Below are positions 31,411-44,400 of a stretch of DNA of 64,000 nt, one piece after another. A program made the translations under genes and the position numbers. The first letter of the stretch is position 1. Every line of letters begins with the position of its first letter. The notes under the pieces are model-generated. The model saw nothing but the letters and a program-made list of their open reading frames with translations, had not been told where the DNA came from and did not search any database. The DNA is from Edaphochlamys debaryana (Eukaryota; Chlorophyta; Chlorophyceae; Chlamydomonadales): contig JAEHOE010000138.1 in NCBI GenBank assembly GCA_016858145.1, positions 1 through 64,000 on the forward strand, read 5' to 3'.

Positions 31411-31835
31411 CCGTAGTGCCACGCTGGATTCGTGACACCGGGTTCGTGAAAATCACGAATCCGGTGGCGGGGCTGAATGGGCACTGGGGGCTGAGCGAGG
31501 CTGTCACGAAGCCCCATGCACATTGGACCCAAGCACGCAGGGACTACCGGTAGACAGGCCATGCACGCTCACAGGGGTTTGAGTGGATTAAGCATGTCTA
31601 AAGCTTGCGATAGACGTTAGCGGGTGCGGTTGCACTAACGGTGCCAGTGGGGGGCTGCAGCTGAGCGCGCTCGGGAGGGATCTGGGGACCGTTTCACGAA
31701 ACCGGCGTCAGGGACAACAATGTGGGCTGGCCTTTGGCAAGGGCATTCACGAAACGCTATGCTATCAAGTCAAATCTCAGGGCGTTTTATCTGAATCACG
31801 AAGCCACGTATCACGAATCCAGCGTGGCACTACGG
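31411..31835. mobile_element. Small non-autonomous inverted-repeat transposon (MITE-like)
   Basis: 425 bp with perfect 25-bp terminal inverted repeats (left 31411-31435, right 31811-31835; outer end CCGTAGTGCCACGC), flanked by TA on each side, so the repeat reads as 27 bp if TA is included. Eight copies of TCACGAA or its complement occur inside or in the repeat ends (31429, 31443, 31453, 31504, 31694, 31747, 31796, 31811). No transposase is encoded. The TA target suggests mobilisation by a Tc1/mariner-type or similar transposase. Confidence 0.75.
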
Positions 31836-31837
31836 TA

Positions 31838-32426
31838 TAATCGTTGTCGCGCTGGTCGGCATGTGAGGTGCCGCCTTTGAGCCTTTGGACGTTTGGAGCG
31901 CAAGGTTGGCAGCAAGGACGCATGCTGGAACCTGGAAGGCTTGACGCGGAGGCACCACCCGGTCGTTCTAGGCCGCGGGTTACGTTGGCCATGGACCCTG
32001 ACTTGCATGAGTGGCAATTGCACCAGCTATGCTTCGCAGCAGAAACCGAGAGGGGCGGGGAATGGGGGACAGCCTTGGGGAGGCTCGGGGAGTGGGGGTA
32101 GGCGCACCCTGCGTTGGCGGGCAAAGGGCGAGCCCAGGGGCGAGCCAATCGGGGCCCAGGCCAGGCGAAGCCCCAGACCTGTAGCCCCAGCGTATCTCCC
32201 GCAATAACCACCAGTTGTACCCCACGGCCGAAAGTTTGGGGGGCAACCTCAGCAGCGAGCCGCTGAGGGAAGCGAGCTGGCGGGCCCGTGCGGTCCCGAC
32301 AAGATCGGCGGACATATTGGCCTCACCTCAATACCACATCCATTGTTCCCAACCGTGTACACACCTATCCTTCGAGACCTCCCAGCTCACTAGTATAGCT
32401 CACTAGAAGACGCCACATACTCCGAA
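31838..32426 (+). promoter_or_regulatory. Promoter region of the giant U-box gene
   Basis: No gene recognised; immediately upstream of ATG 32427. Confidence 0.35.
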
Positions 32427-35400
32427 ATGCCCCCAAAGAGCAGGGGTCGCGACCGAGGTCGAAAACAGCCTCAGGCACGCGTAGAGGTAACAGGCAGCGA
32501 CGGTATTGACCGCTCGCTGCAGGACCTGATAGCTGCCTGGGGACGTGTTGTTGAAGCGTCCGAGAGTCCCGCGTTCGTTCGGTTGAGCCTAGACAACGTG
32601 CATTATGTAAAGGATGTCCTGGAGGAAGAGGGGAGCGCGCTTGCAGCAGTGCGGGATGTAAAGCGCAAGCGCGGGGCAGGTGCAAACAAAGCTGGAGACT
32701 CTGGCCGACAGCAGGCCCAGGAACATGTCCAGGTATGTGCCACCTTGGGCTCGAAGCGACTTGTAAATGCACCAAGAGAGCTGTTATGCAAATCCGCAGG
32801 CCGCGACCGCGGGCCTTCTCGAGCTGGAGGCAGCCATCCTGAACCTGAACGACACGAGGTCTATCGTAGCATTCGTTCAAGCGGGTGGGTGGAGTGCCCC
32901 GCGGACCGTGTGTTCGTGTGGGAATTGCATCCCGATGGCGCCCGTCTGGGCCCAGACCCCCAACCCGGGTGGGGACACCCGCCCTCCCCATCCGCCCTGC
33001 CCTTCTCCACACTCGCTCCCATGCGCTCCATCTTTTCTCCCCCTCAGATCGCCTGGCATCGCGCCTTACCGCCGCCTGCACCTCGGCGTTCGATGCCCTG
33101 GACCGTGTGGCGACCCAAGCTCAGGCCGGGCCCAGCCGCACACTCGCCGACCGGCTCCACGCCGCGGCCTCTGGCCTGCAGGCCCCCCACCTCGAGCCCC
33201 TGCACCGCCTGCAGACCACCAGCGCCGGACTGCGCCGCAAGCTCGAGGGCATCTTCAGCGCCCGGCCCCAGACCCAGCCCGGCTCGGGCGACGGCGGAGG
33301 TGGCGCGGGCTTCGGTAGCGCTGCACCCAGTGTGCTCGAGGCCAGCCGTCGCAATGCTGTCCTCGCGGCGCTGCAGGAGGCGGGGATTCTGGAGGCGGGG
33401 GGGATAGCCCAGCTGCAGGGTGTGAGAGAGATGCTGTCGGACCTGGAGGCCGTGGTGAAGGGAGAGCACCCGCCGGTCAGGGCGGCCGCAGCGGAGGCGG
33501 GGGCGGGAGCGGGGGCTGGGGCAGGGCCCAGCGGCTCAAGGCCAGTGGGAGGGCTCGCCCGCTTGGAGGAGGGGAAGGAGGATGGCGACGAGGACGAGGG
33601 CGAGGCCGAGAGCACCGAGCGTGGAGAGAGCGACGGAGAGATGCAGGAAGCCGACCAGCCCGGCGGCGGCGGCACCGGCGGAGCGGCGGGGGCAGGTGCC
33701 CGTCAGCGGGCTGACGGCGGCACAGACGCGCCGCCAGCGAAGCGGCAGCGGACGGCGCCCGCAGGAGCGAACGGTGCGGAGGGGCCTGCACAGCCCCCGC
33801 TCTTTCTCCAGTCTCTGCTGCGGACGCCGCCGATGACAACCACCGGCGGAGGCAGCGCCTCCGCCACCCCCGCGGGCTCCGGCGGGGGCTGGATGAGCCG
33901 CTGGGTGGCGGGGGGCCTGAGCTCGGTGCTGTCACGGCTGCCCTTCGGCGCGGCCGCGGCAGCGGCCGCGTCTGGCCCTCGCCAGGCGGCGGGTGCCCTG
34001 GCGCCGGCGGATGCACCGCGCGACCCCAGCCCTGCCGCAGCAGCTGCGGCTGCTGCCGCCAGCTCGGGTCCCACCGCAGCGGCGGCGGCAGCGGAGGAAG
34101 CGGCGGCGGCAGCCGGCCCGTCCACTGCCGCGGCCGCGGCGGCAGCGCTCCCGCCCGCGTGCCTCCTGCCCCTGGATGAGGCTGACGTGGCGTACGCCAA
34201 ACTGCTGCAGCCCGTGCTGCGCTCGGCGGAGCAGGTGTTGGCCCGCGGCCGCCGCCGCCACATCGCCGCCGGCCTGCTCCGCACCTCATCCTCCACCGCC
34301 GCCGCCGCCGCCGCCGCCACAGGCGCTGCAGGGGGCAGCGGCGCTGCTGCGGGCGTGGCGGCAGCAGTGCCGGGGTCGCAGGGGTCGGAGGGAGGTGCGC
34401 CTCTGGACTCGGCGCGCGCGGCCGGCACGGCGCTGGGCGGTGGCCAGGCGGTGCCGGGGGCCTTCGTGTGCCCCATTGCCTTCGCCGTCATGCGAGACCC
34501 CGTGATCCTGCTCGACAGGTGAGCACACGTGTTGGTGAAGCTCCGTTTGCGGTGCTTTTCCTAGTTAAGACATCGAGCACACAGCAGGGTCGTGGAGAGG
34601 GGAACGCGCGGGCTAGCCCGAGGGCTTCACCCATGACGGATCGGAAGTTCGGAACCTGCTTTGGCTGGCTGGAAACTAACCCGCCCTGCCCACCCCTCCC
34701 GTCCCGACGCCAGCGGGCACACCTTCGAGCGGGCCAGCATTGAGTCGCACCTGGCGTCCAAGCGGACCAACCCCATCACCAGTGCGTGGCAGGGAACGAT
34801 AACATTGGGGAGGAAGGCAACGGTAGCTCTCAGTCCTGAAGGTTCGGGCCCCCATGCCTCCCCCACGTTCCTCGGCCCCTGAAGCTCGCCGCAAGCAAGC
34901 GCGGCTCCCTTCACTGCACCACACCGCTCTTACCCTCTCCTCCAACTCCGCCCCGCGCAGACCTGCCGCTCAGCTCGGCGGGGGTCACGCTGGTCCCAAA
35001 CGCCGGACTGCGCGCGGCCGTGGAGGCCTGGCTGCGGCGCCACACGCTGAGCTTCGAGGACGCCGACGCTCTGCCCACCTCGCACGCGCTCAGCGCGGCC
35101 GGTACCCAGGAGGCGGCGGGGGGCGACGCGGCTGCGATGGAGGGGCGCGACACGCGCCAGCGCATGGCCAGGAGCGCGGAGGAGGTGGGCGTGGGGGTGG
35201 GCGGTCGGGGGTCTGTGCGCTAGGTGCCACTAGGTACCCGACTGCACCAGTAGTGGAGTAGCTAGGTGCTCTGTGGGGGCCTGGGCGCGACGAGCGCCTG
35301 CGCGCTACATGCTCGCCGAGTCCACCGGACCCAAAATTGCATCCCGTTCTCCACTTGAGGCACCCACCTATGTGCTAGCTGAGTCCGAAGCATCCAAATT

Positions 35401-38400
35401 GCATCCAGGTTTGCATCCACACGACCCACCTGTTGAGCCTTGCCGTGCCCCTTCGTCTTCCTCTGCCCCCCCGTCCCCACGCAGGAGGCGTTCGTGGCGC
35501 TCTTCAGCGGTCTCCGCAAGCGCTTCGGCGCCGCCCTCTCCACCGGCCTCACCGGGATTGTGGTGGTGAGCGGACCGGGGTTTGGGGGTGTTTAGGGAGT
35601 ACCCGTTGGGAAGCTACAATGCGATTGCACGTGCGATGTAGTGAGAGTAGTGGAGTTGGGTGTGTGTGTGGAGGTTGGGGTGGGCTCGGGTTCGGCCCGG
35701 TTCTACGGCGCAAATCGCGAGCGAGTGTGATCTGCATGCACTGGGCTTCTGTGTTCCCTGACCACATCGACCACTTGTCCTGTAAGCTACGCGACACAGC
35801 TAATAGACCATTTGTTCTGTACACTGCGTGACATGCGCGCCTCTCTCTGCCCCTGCTCAGGGCTCCAGGGTCCGCATCCGAGCCGTGACGGTGGACGAGG
35901 CCAAGGCCGTCCAGGAGACGCACGGCGGCTGGGGCGGGGTCAACATGGGAGCCCAGCTGGGCAAGATCGGGGTCGTGACTGTGGTGTACGCCGACGGTGA
36001 CGTCAAGGTGTGTGCGTTTGAAGGAGGGGGCCTGGGGGAGCTAGCGATTGAAAGGAGGATAAGCGCGGGGCTGGGTGATAGCGCCACGTCCTTTAACCCT
36101 CGCTCGTTTCCCGCCATGGGCTCACCCGCTCTTGTTGGGCCAGCGCACATGACCGCTCCCTCTTGGCGCCCTGGGTCCGCCGCGGGCCCCGTGCTTGCAG
36201 CTCCTAGTGGACGGCTCTACGCATACCTACCGCTGGGCCGCGACCCTGGTGGACGCCCTGGATGATCCCGGCTCCGGCAGCGGCGGCGCGGGCGGCTCGT
36301 CGGCTGGGGCGCCCGCCATCCGCGCGGTAGGGCCCCGGGGAACGAGGGCGGGTAGGGTGGCGTAGGGGTCCCGGCTGATGGGTGGAGGGACGCATGTGGG
36401 GTAGCAGCTGGCGGCCTATCGGCAGTCAACAGCCAGCCCCTGCACCCTCCAAACCTACTTTGCCGCCGCCTTCACCCCGCCGCTTGCAGGGCGACCGGGT
36501 GCGGATCCGCAGGTGCGGTTGTGTGTATGGGTGGTGGTGGGGGGCCGACTGTCGCCACGCGGCAACGGCGTGCAGCCGCCACAACGCCGTGCGCTCGCGC
36601 GTGCCGCTCCCTTGGCCGAGCAAGCAAGAAAGACCGCAGCCACGTCAGCCAACCCCATCCGCGTGCCCCCTGCCCCACGCCCCTGCCCCCTGCCGATGTA
36701 TGTGCGTGCTCCCCTGCAGCGTGCCTGTGCACGAGGCGGAGGCGGCCCAGGGCGGCCACGGGGGCTGGAGCTCGACCATGCGTCGGTGCCTGGGCAGGTG
36801 GGCGGCTGCACGGGAAGCCGGGTGGCTGAAAGAGTGGAGAGCGGCGGGTTGCGGCGGGGAGGGCTCGCTCGGCGACAGGCTTCAGGCAGGCACAAAGCAC
36901 CGCGGCGCCGCAGCATCAATGCGCTCAATGCCATTGCGCTCAATGCCTACCGTGACCTCATCTGGAGGCTTCGTCCCTGCTGAATTCCGCCATCGTTTCA
37001 TTGATACACACGCAGGGAGGGCATGGTGAGCGGCGTGGACAGCGACGGTGACATCAGCGTGGAGATGCGGATCCCTGCACGCCGCCGCGGCGGGTCCGAC
37101 GAGGGGACCAGCAGCAGCTCAGACAGCGACAGTGACGAGGAGGCGGAGGAGCGGGAGGTGTCGTACCTGTGGAACGCCGAACTCGTGGAGCTGGTCGAGG
37201 CGGGCGCCGCACAGCCCGCCGTACGGTTTGCGGCGGTGAGTTATGTGCCGTACTACCGTACGTGCACGCACGCACAGGCGGGCGATGCCGCACGAAGCCT
37301 CCGCCAACGGTGCAGCTTTCCGCCAACTCACCTTGGCCGGAACCTTCCAACGGCACCTCCCCCTTTCTCTTCTCCCCAACCCCTCACGCACGCTCTCCGC
37401 AGGGCGCGCGCGTGCGCATCCGGGCGGTCCCGCAGGAGGAGGCGGAGGCGGCGCAGGCGGGGCACGGCGGCTGGCAGCCTCACATGGCGGCGCAGCTGGG
37501 GCGCAGCGGCAAGGTGCAGCGGGTCGAACGGGACGGGGGCCTGCACGTCAAGATGGACGCCGGCGGGGGCGCGGGGGTGGACGTGTGCTGGAACCCCGCG
37601 CTGGTGGAGGCGGTGGAGGCGCGGCCCGAGGCGGCCTTCGTGGAGGTGGGCTTGGGTTGGGCTGGGCTGCTTCTGGGGTGGGTAGGAAAGGTGCACACGG
37701 CTCGGGCGGCTGATGCTGATTATAACGTACGGCGTTGCCTTGCGGCCCGGCCAGGCCCTTGCCTTCCTGACCCCTCGGGTGCCTACCTCACCCTGCGCCC
37801 CCGCACCCCCCCGTCACTCCCCCCGTCGAGGGATAACGTACGAGCGTTACATTGCGGCCCGGCCAGGTCCTTGCATTCCTGACCCCTCGGGCGCCAACCT
37901 CACCGTGCAACCCTGCTCTCAACCCCTGCGCCCCCCTCCTTCCCCCCAGGGCGTCAAGGTGCGCATCCGGCGCGTGCCCCTGGCCGAGGCCGTTGATGTC
38001 ATGACGGGGCACTGCGGCTGGAACAGCGCCATGGAGTCGGAGCTGGGCAAGGAGGGCGTCATCACGGAGGTGCGCCGTACGTACGGAAACTGATTGCCGT
38101 ACGCACTGCTAGCCGCACGCAGAGGTCCTGGCGTGGATGCTACGATGGCGTGGTCTCGCCGTGCGTGGCATTTGCCGAGGGGTTTCGCCCTACCGGTACC
38201 GTCCGTGCCCCCGAAACTGCTGATGGCCCTGCCCCGTCAATCGAAGGCATGCATGTCGCCCCCCCGCCCGCAGGTGGTCAAGGCATCGCCGGGCGACCTG
38301 CGCCTGCGCGTGCGCACGGGCACCGGCTCCTGGGTGTGGCACAGCGAGCTGCTGGAGCTGCTGCACGCGCTGCCGCCGGGGGAGGCGCGCGCGCTGGAGG

Positions 38401-41400
38401 CGCTGGGTGAGCTCGCGTGTATTCAGGATGCGTAGGGCCGGCGCGTGATAAGTAGTAGTGCAGAGTCGGGAGTGCAGTCGCGAGTGTGTGTGGGCTAGCT
38501 AGGTGGACCTATCGCATGCGTCTGCGTGTGCGGGGTGTGAGAGGGAGGCGTGCGCGGTGAGGCGCTGGCTGGGTGGGGCTGGCGGGTGCCCTGGACTGGG
38601 GACCACTCAAGCGCCCGTTGTGGTTGATGGGACGCGTATCTTTCTGTGTGCGCACACGTGACGGGTTGTGGATGCGTCGCGGCGTGTCAGTGGTCGCATC
38701 GGCTGAAGGGCGTAGGCCCAGGTTGCCGTTGGGACGCGCCCTTTCACTCTGTTTGCCTACCGTCCTTATGATGCCCCGTGCCTCCCACCCACCCAGACGC
38801 CCCCGGTCTGGCCGAGCGCCTCTCCGCCGCCCTGGCCTCGGGCCTCAACCCCAACGTGTGCGCCGCCGACGGCTCCACCGCCCTCATGGCGGCAAGCGCG
38901 GCGGGGCAGGTGGGCGGGAGGGGGAATGGGGGAATGGGTGGGGCCCCGGGGTCCTGCGGAACAGAAGACGAATGAGGGGAAGGAGGAGCAGGTTGCCGTA
39001 GGGCGAGAGCGCGTTGGGGTACGTACGACAGCCGGAAAGGGCTTGCGCTGTGCATAAACAGGGACGCGGGCGCACGCTTAGGTACGGAGGGAGGTCTGGG
39101 CCTTGGCGCCCCTACTCGTCCTCTGATAGCTACCCGCCTTCTGCCATCAGCCCCCTGGCAGGCAGGCCCTTGATGGCTGCCCGAACCCCTCCCTCGACCA
39201 TGCCGTGTCGCCCCTTTTGCCGCCCCTCTTGCCGCCCGTTCATCAGGTGGCTCTGATCGGGTCTCTGCTCAGCGTGGGGGCCGCCAAGGACGCAGCGGAC
39301 AAGGTCGGCGCGTGGGCGGAGGCCCGGGGCGTGGGGGTAGATGGATGCAGGCGGACGGCAAGCAGGCAGCAAGCCACGCGCCCCGCTGCACAAAATGCAG
39401 CCACCCATGCCCCTGGCTGTCCTGCCTCGCCGCTCCCCCCAGGACGGGCGCACTGCGCTGCATTACGCTGCCAGTGCGGAGGTGGTGGAGGCTCTGCTGG
39501 GGGCGAGGGCGCAGATCGCAGCGATGGACAAGGTGAGGGCGGGCTTGGGGGTCTGCGTCGGCGGGTGGCCATCAGTCGCAGGCTCACCACGCCATGGTGC
39601 TTGGGCCTCATCAACGTGGGGGCCAGTGACGTGCTGTCGTCTCACCCCCTTCCGTCCGACATGGCCCCCCACCCTCACGTGCGCCCGCTCGCCAGGACGG
39701 ACTGACGGCTGCGCACTCGGTGCTCCAGCGGGGCTGCGCGGAGGCGGCCCTAGCGCTCATCCGCGCTGGGGGGGCAGGCCCCGATGCGGCGTGCAAGGTG
39801 GGTCTGGCAAAGCTTGGGGAGGATCAGTCCTTGGGCCCCGCCAGCCGCACATCACACTTCTGGCATTTCATCCTTGTCCTTAGGCACCCGCTGCCTTCTG
39901 TACCTCATGCTCCAACCCACTGCTGTATTGCCCTGTGCCCTGGGTCTTCAGCCCGTCCTGCGTTGTCCTCTGACTATTCTGTCAAACCCCCGTACAATGC
40001 TGAGAAACCTCCCTCTGCCTGATCGTGAACTTCGTTTTCCGCATGCATGGCGCCCTTTCGTGCCCTGTGCACCCCCAGGGCGGCTACACGCTGCTCCACC
40101 GGGCGTGCGAGGCGGGGGCCACCGAGGTGGCGCGGCTGCTGCTCGAGAGCGCCGCGCGCACAGACAAGGTCACGGAGGTGCGTGCGCGCATGTACGTACG
40201 GCATCTGGAATGTATGTGTACGGCAAGTCCATTAAGCTGCCTGCTCCTTCCTGACGCGCTTACTTGCGTGGCGTATGCCGTTGCACCCGCCTCACTCCTC
40301 CCCAGACGACCCGACACACCCCGCTCTTCCTGGCGGCCAAGGGCGGCCACGCGTCCGTCATAGAGCTGCTGCTGTCTGCGGGGGCGGACCCAGAGGCAGG
40401 GGACCTCAAGGTGCGTGATGATTATCATCATCATGTGCAGTACTTGATTGCCGTACTGCACTTGCCGTACCACACACACAAGCGCCTGCGGGGGCGGACC
40501 CAGAGGCGGGGGACCTGGAGGTGTGTGATGATCTGCGCATTCGGACCGCGCTCTACAAGTCGTACAGTACTTGGTTGCCGTACTGCTGCGTGCGTAGCAC
40601 ACATGCGTTTCTCTGAAGCACACATGCGTTTCTCTTAAGCAAGAACCCGACCTGGTTACCGCAGGCAGCAGAGACGCCGCTCTACGCAGCCTGCGAGGCC
40701 GGCCACGCGGAGGCGGCCAAGGTGTTGATAGCCCGAGGTGGGTGCGAGGAGCCCTTTGTATCCGGAGCAAGCCGGGCTAGGGGAGCTAGGGCTGCCGTTG
40801 GCTCCTAGTCCCGACCGCGCGTCCCCTAAGTAGATCCAAAACACCATGAAAGGTGTTTATCCCCCTCTGGCGTCTGTCGGTGTGACGGAGATGCTTAATT
40901 TGGTTTGTCCTCTTGCTGACCGGCCCATGCGCCCCTGCTTTCGTTCGCCCCGTCCACGGCCCGTCTACCTTGCTTACTGCAGGCGCAAACAAAGAGGTAG
41001 GTGGGCAGTCCCAGTACAGGGCTCGTTGGGCGGCACCGCGGGCCTCGAACATCTCGACCTCCGGGGGGGACCTCCGCCGCTCTTCCGCTCCGCCTCGCCT
41101 GATCCCAAGCCCGCCGCGTCGCTCTTCCCTCCATTCTGTCGTTTTTCCGCGCTCCCCGCCCTTTGCAGGCCGCTTCCACCGCGGGCCTGACGCCGCTGCT
41201 TGCGGCGGTGCAGGCGGGGGCCAAAGCCAAGAGCCGCGAGCGCTTCATTGCTGTCATCGAGATGCTTGCCGATCACGGGGCCAACATGAACGCGGTCACC
41301 AAGGTGCGTAATAACCTGTCCAGCAGCTTCTATACATGCTAGCGATAAGACCCCTGGGCCTTCAAGTCCTGCCGTCTTGGCCTTGCTCCCAGCTCCTCGC

Positions 41401-44400
41401 TCGCCGCTTCAGGCCTGCTTTCTCAACCCCTGCCTGCCTCTCTCGCGCCCTTCGTACCGCACCTGCCGTACCGCCCAGGACGACCGCACCGCTGTGGCGA
41501 TGGTGCTCGCCGCCGCCACCACCGCCAAGCCGCCCGCCGCCAGCCCCGCCGCCGACCTCCTCGAGGCGCTGCTGAAGCGGGGCGCAAGCCCTGACGGTGT
41601 GACGGAGGCCGGCGAGGTGCGTGCGGGGCATGCGTGCCGTTGAACTTTATTTGCCGTACTGCACGTGTACCGTACCGTACAAACGTGCTGGCCGCCAGCC
41701 AGCACCCGGGCTGCCTGAGGCACGCCTGAGATCCGGCTCTGGACCTGAACATAGATCCCGATCACATGCGCTCCCAACTGACACTGGATCTGGATCCTGT
41801 GCCCGCAGCTCAAGGCCCCGTCCCCGCTGTACATCGCCGTCACCAGCAAGTGGCCCGAGGTGGTCCGCCTCCTGCTGGCGGCGAAGCCAGACACGGAGGC
41901 CTGCACCAGCAACAAGTGGGTCCACCGGGGAGAGAGCAGATGCTTGCGTGCTAGCTTAGTGATGCCATTGCACGGGCCGTGGGGGCCGGGCTGCTTGCGT
42001 GCTGCTTTGCCTGAAGCTCGCGCCGCCAACCGCCAACCGCCAACTCACCAGGTGGCGGCCGCTCCACTCGGCGGCTCGTGAGGGCCACGCGGGGATCGTC
42101 AAGATGCTTCTGGACGCGGGGGCCGAGATCGACGGACTGAACAAGGTCTGTACAGGGGCATGCGCGTGATGGGGTGGGCCATGGGGGGACTTGGCAGGCA
42201 CCGCTCGCTCTGTCTTTGATTCGCACCGCCTGACTGTGGGCACCGTCCGTTCTACGGGTTCCGTCCTTTCTACGGCAGGTTCCGTCCGTTGCTAGTGCTC
42301 CTCCACCTAAAAGCCCTACCGAACATGAAATGAGAGAGACCCCTCCCCACTCATTGCATCGCCCCCTTCAGGACAAGGCCACGGCTCTATACATCGCTGT
42401 TCAGGTGCGTGCAGATGGGCGAAACATGCGCCTCTATCGTTGGGTGAAGGGCCACAGATAGAACTCTCGCGCGACCCGTGCGCTGCACCGGGGCGCTTAC
42501 ACCGCGTGCCGACTCGCCGCGCTCCTTCCTTGCTCTCTTTGTGGTTGCGCAGGAGAAGAAGCTGGACGTTGCGGGGCTACTGCTGGAGCGGGGCTGCGAC
42601 CCCAACCTGCCGCTCCATCCGGTAGGCGTGCGTGCGTGTGTGCGTGGGGCTGGGGTGGAGGTGGGGGCCATGCAGTTGGTGGGGCCCGACTCGGCGGTTG
42701 GGCCAGGGGGCGGAGGGCCCTGGGGAAATGCAAATGCATGCTCTCTCCATTGCGGCGAGGCACTGGGGCCTTCCAGAGACTCCAAGCGCCTCGCTGCAAT
42801 GGGCTTCACTTTCGGCGTTCACCGTTCGGCGAGGAGCTGCTCAAGCCTCGTTAACCCAATTGTCGTTCCCGGTATGCCCGTGCTCCCTGTGCCCGTGCTC
42901 CCTGTGCCCGTGCTCCCTGTGCCCGTGCTCCCTGTGCCCGTGCTCCCTGTGCCCGTGCGCCCCCGCCCCCAGGCCATGTGGACGCCCCTGGCCAAGGCGG
43001 CAAAGGTCGGCAGCGCCGAGCTGGTCCGGCTGATCCTGAACAAGGGGGGGAGCAGGGTGGACCGGAGCCTCGCTACCAAGGTGCGTCAGACTACGTATTG
43101 CTACCGTAGAGCTCGGGAGACTCCAGGTACCGGGTACTGCAGAGCGGGCAGCGGACCCGCGCCCTAACTGCCTGGTCCTCGGGTAGGCGCTGGCAGCTGG
43201 GTCCGCCGGCTGCTTTGATCAGCCCGTTCTGAAGTCGTTGGCCCTGGGATTCCCCTTCCTAAGAGCTGAACCCTCCTTGTTCAAACGCGCAGGACGGGTG
43301 GACGGTGCTCCACATCGCCGCATTCGATGGCCACATCGACGTGCTGAGGGCCGTCCTGGCGCCATCAAGTGCAGATGCGCCAGGACAGCGGGGCCCCGCT
43401 GTTGACGTGAACGCGCGCACCAAGGACGGCGCCACCGCGCTGCTGTCGGCCGTACAGCAGGGCAAGCTGGACTGCGTCAGGTGCGTGGTGTGTAGCCTAC
43501 GGCGTACGGCGTACGGCGTACGCCGTGCGCGCGCTAGCTTGTCAGCCCGGCCCGACATGCACTCAATACACTCAAGCCTCAGCCCAGGGCCGACGATCAG
43601 AGAGTGCGGGCGCCCTTGCATGGTCCTCAAGTCTTCCCGTTTCCCGATATCCCAACCTCCCCCCAAGCCTTTTACCCCCAAGCCTTCAAAACTCCAAACC
43701 CTCCAACAGGCTGCTGATCGAGGCCGGTGCCGACGTTAACCAAGGCATGAACTCCACCACCCTGCCCCTCACCATGGCCGCGCGCAAGGGCTGGGAGGAC
43801 ATCCTGAGCCTGCTCCTCGCCTCTGGCGCCAGCCTGGTGCGTGGCGCGGCGCGCGTGGGGTGCGCATTGTGGCGCGGAGGGCGAAGAGCTCGCTCAATGC
43901 ATGCAACGTGCAGCTAGCGGGGCCAGGCCCACCAGCCCGGGAGCGAGGGTGTGCCGGGGCTGCTGTGATTTGAAGCGGTCAAGGGAAAGGGATTGTAAGC
44001 GGGCGGTGGGAGTCTGCTTGGGCGTCATCAAGCCATGTTGTCGGCCTTGAACTTAAGCGAGTCCATGTCTGTACTCGAGTGACCCTACCTGGGCCCTCTG
44101 TCAATTGCTGCAGGCTTCGAGCAACACGGCCCTGTCGACTGCCATAACATTCAAGCACTTTGGCATCGCCTGCATCCTGCTGGAAGCGGAGGTGACCCTG
44201 CCTGAGTCCGGCAAGGCGGTGAGCAGCAGGCCGCGGCGTCCGTCCCCCGAGGTTCCGTGCCTTGCATCCCTCCCCTTTTGCACAGTACCGATACCAGGGT
44301 AGAGCGCCCACACCGCCTGCACTGAACCGCCTGCGCTCGTATGCCCTACATTCCGGCTGGTACCCACCCTCAGAGCGCTCGTTCACTCATGGAGGCTGCT

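Noticed and set aside
42819..43079. - strand frame with repeated STGTG
   Set aside because: Antisense reading of the 15-bp intronic repeat before exon 29.
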